DNA of 15,143 bases from DASYTH01 sp035712165 (lineage in GTDB: Bacteria; Actinomycetota; Actinomycetes; Mycobacteriales; Pseudonocardiaceae). Location: assembly GCF_035712165.1 (NCBI RefSeq), contig NZ_DASTBH010000290.1:1-15143 (forward strand). Direction: 5' to 3'. Made by a program: the position numbers and the translations under genes. The notes under the pieces were generated by a model. The model did no database searches, was not told the origin of the DNA, and was given only the letters and a program-made list of their open reading frames with translations. This document shows positions 13,795 through 15,143 of the stretch, piece by piece. How positions within the stretch are numbered: position 1 is the stretch's first letter; the number at the start of each line of letters is the position of its first letter.

Positions 13795-15143
13795 GTGCCG
13801 GCCTCGATGTCGCCCTCCGCCTTGAGGTAGAGCGCCTGCACCGCGGCCAGGGTGGCGGCGTCGGGCTCGGCCCACAGGCCCCGGTCGGCCGCCTCCAGCA
13901 GACGCTCGGCGATGCCGTGCAGCGCCCAGGGGTTGGACTCGGTGAGGAACTTCTGGTTCACCTCGTCCAGCAGGTAGGTCTGCGCCAGCTGCTCGTACAT
14001 CCAGTCGGCCACCACGCCGGTGGTGGCGTCGTAGCCGAACAGGTAGTCCACGGTCGCGGCCAGCTCGAACGCGCCCTTGTAGCCGTGCCGGCGCATCGCC
14101 GTCACCCAGCGCGGGTTCACCACCCGGGAGCGGAACACCCGGGCGGTCTCCTCCGCGAGGCTGCGGGTGCGCACGGCGTCCGGCCGGGTGCTGTCCCCGA
14201 CGTAGGCGGCCGGCGCGGTACCGGTCAGTGCCCGCACAGTGGCGATCATCCCACCGTGATACTGGAAGTAGTCGTCGGAGTCGGCGATGTCGTGCTCGCG
14301 GGTGTCGGTGTTCTTGGCCGCCACCGCGATCCGCCGGTAGGCCGCCTCCATGTCCGGCCGGGCCGCGACGCCGTCCAGTTCGCGGCCGTAGGCGAACCCG
14401 CCCCAGACCGCGTAGACCTCGGCGAGATCCCGGTCGTCGCGCCAGTTGTGGCTGTCCAGCAAGGGAAGCAGGCCGGCGCCGTAGGAGCCGGGCTTGGAGC
14501 CGAACACCCGGGTGGTGGCCCGCCGCTCGTCGGCGTGGCCGGCCAGGTCGGATCGCACGTGCGCCCGGACGTAGTTGTCCTCGTCCGGCTCGTCGAGACC
14601 GGCGACCAGGCGCACCGCGTCGTCGATCAGGTAGACCACGTGCGGGAAAGCGTCCCGGAAGAAACCGCTGATCCGCACGGTGACATCGATGCGCGGCCGG
14701 CCCAGTTCGGCGAGCGGGACCACCTCCAGGCCGCTGACCCGCCGGGACGCCTCGTCCCACACCGGCCGCACCCCGAGCAGCGCGAACACCTCGGCGATGT
14801 CGTCGCCCGCCGTGCGCATCGCCGAGGTGCCCCAGACCGACAGGCCGACCGAGCGCGGCCAGTCGCCGGTGTCGGCCCGATACCGCTCCAGCAGCGACTC
14901 GGCCATGGCCTGCCCGGTCTCCCAGGCCAACCGGCTGGGCACCGCCTTCGGGTCGACCGAGTAGAAGTTGCGGCCGGTGGGCAGCACGTTGACCAGCCCG
15001 CGCAGCGGCGAGCCGCTCGGCCCCGCCGGCACGTAGCCGCCGTCGAGGGCGTGCAGCACGTTGCCGATCTCGTCGGTGGTCCGGGCCAGCCGTGGCACCA
15101 CCTCCGTCGCCGCGAACTCCAGGACCCCGCCCACCCGCTCGTC
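13791..15143 (-). CDS. cobN: Aerobic cobaltochelatase large subunit CobN, C-terminal part (truncated by window edge)
   Basis: The last 450 residues of CobN, which with CobS and CobT inserts cobalt into hydrogenobyrinic acid a,c-diamide at the cost of ATP. The reading frame is open to the end of the window, so the start lies outside. Family stretches include GRNFYSVDP, SVWGTSAMRTAGDDIAEV, ISGFFRDAFPH, RVFGSKPGSYGAGL, WGGFAYGREL and the C-terminal NQKFLTESNPWALHGIAERLLEA (split here at its usual motif). The product of CobN/S/T is later adenosylated and then amidated by CobQ, whose gene follows with a 4-base overlap; the two are clearly co-transcribed. A magnesium chelatase H subunit (BchH) is related, but the cobQ neighbour and the sequence favour CobN. 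No frameshift is seen in this part. Confidence 0.94.
   Translation of the reverse strand, partial: DERVGGVLEFAATEVVPRLARTTDEIGNVLHALDGGYVPAGPSGSPLRGLVNVLPTGRNFYSVDPKAVPSRLAWETGQAMAESLLERYRADTGDWPRSVGLSVWGTSAMRTAGDDIAEVFALLGVRPVWDEASRRVSGLEVVPLAELGRPRIDVTVRISGFFRDAFPHVVYLIDDAVRLVAGLDEPDEDNYVRAHVRSDLAGHADERRATTRVFGSKPGSYGAGLLPLLDSHNWRDDRDLAEVYAVWGGFAYGRELDGVAARPDMEAAYRRIAVAAKNTDTREHDIADSDDYFQYHGGMIATVRALTGTAPAAYVGDSTRPDAVRTRSLAEETARVFRSRVVNPRWVTAMRRHGYKGAFELAATVDYLFGYDATTGVVADWMYEQLAQTYLLDEVNQKFLTESNPWALHGIAERLLEAADRGLWAEPDAATLAAVQALYLKAEGDIEAGT

Noticed and set aside
12526..13830. A 434-codon plus-strand frame opposite cobQ
   Set aside because: Low-complexity composition and no recognisable motif, while the opposite strand has every CobQ signature.

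Overview
The window is chromosomal DNA from a high-GC actinobacterium. Most of it is strongly GC-rich (46 of 60 bases are G/C in 12001-12060 by hand count), GTG starts are frequent, and genes are packed head-to-tail with start/stop overlaps. An ArgA of the single-domain actinobacterial type near an FtsK/SpoIIIE translocase resembles the argA-ftsK neighbourhood of mycobacteria. Aerobic cobalamin genes (cobN, cobQ) and a complete hydroxyquinol branch also fit a soil actinomycete. A Micromonosporaceae-like host is my guess and is not proven by the sequence.

Layout. (1) 36-401 (+): a small membrane protein of visibly lower GC than the rest. It converges on the next operon, and a strong hairpin (474-492) separates the two. 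(2) 512-6486 (-): a tight six-gene catabolic operon. In transcription order it encodes a flavin reductase, an HpaB-type flavin-dependent phenol monooxygenase, an IclR regulator, a thiolase, a maleylacetate reductase and a hydroxyquinol 1,2-dioxygenase. A promoter with a TTGACA box and a near-perfect 17-bp palindrome lie just upstream of the first gene. (3) 6598-7107 (+): argA, diverging from that operon and ending in a hairpin shared with the next gene. (4) 7137-8027 (-): two small membrane proteins, with a 14-bp unit repeated three times between them. (5) 8115-10502 (-): ftsK, divergent from (6) 10558-11388 (+), a PlsC-type acyltransferase, followed by 11434-12468 (+), an EamA/DMT exporter. 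(7) 12316-15143 (-): cobQ and the C-terminal part of cobN. cobQ and the exporter gene overlap tail-to-tail by 153 bp.

How the genes work together. The reductase supplies reduced flavin to the monooxygenase, which should hydroxylate a phenolic substrate towards hydroxyquinol (1,2,4-benzenetriol). The dioxygenase opens this ring to maleylacetate, the reductase makes 3-oxoadipate, and the thiolase would cleave 3-oxoadipyl-CoA to succinyl-CoA and acetyl-CoA. The CoA transferase needed between the last two steps is not in the window. The IclR protein probably controls the operon from the palindrome at its head. The other genes are housekeeping: arginine biosynthesis, chromosome translocation, phospholipid synthesis and cobalamin synthesis.

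I see no mobile element, CRISPR array, tRNA or rRNA, and no clearly new type of system. The most interesting items are the unassigned substrate of the hydroxyquinol operon with its embedded regulator and palindromic operator, the 153-bp convergent coding overlap, and the short tandem repeat behind a small membrane-protein gene.
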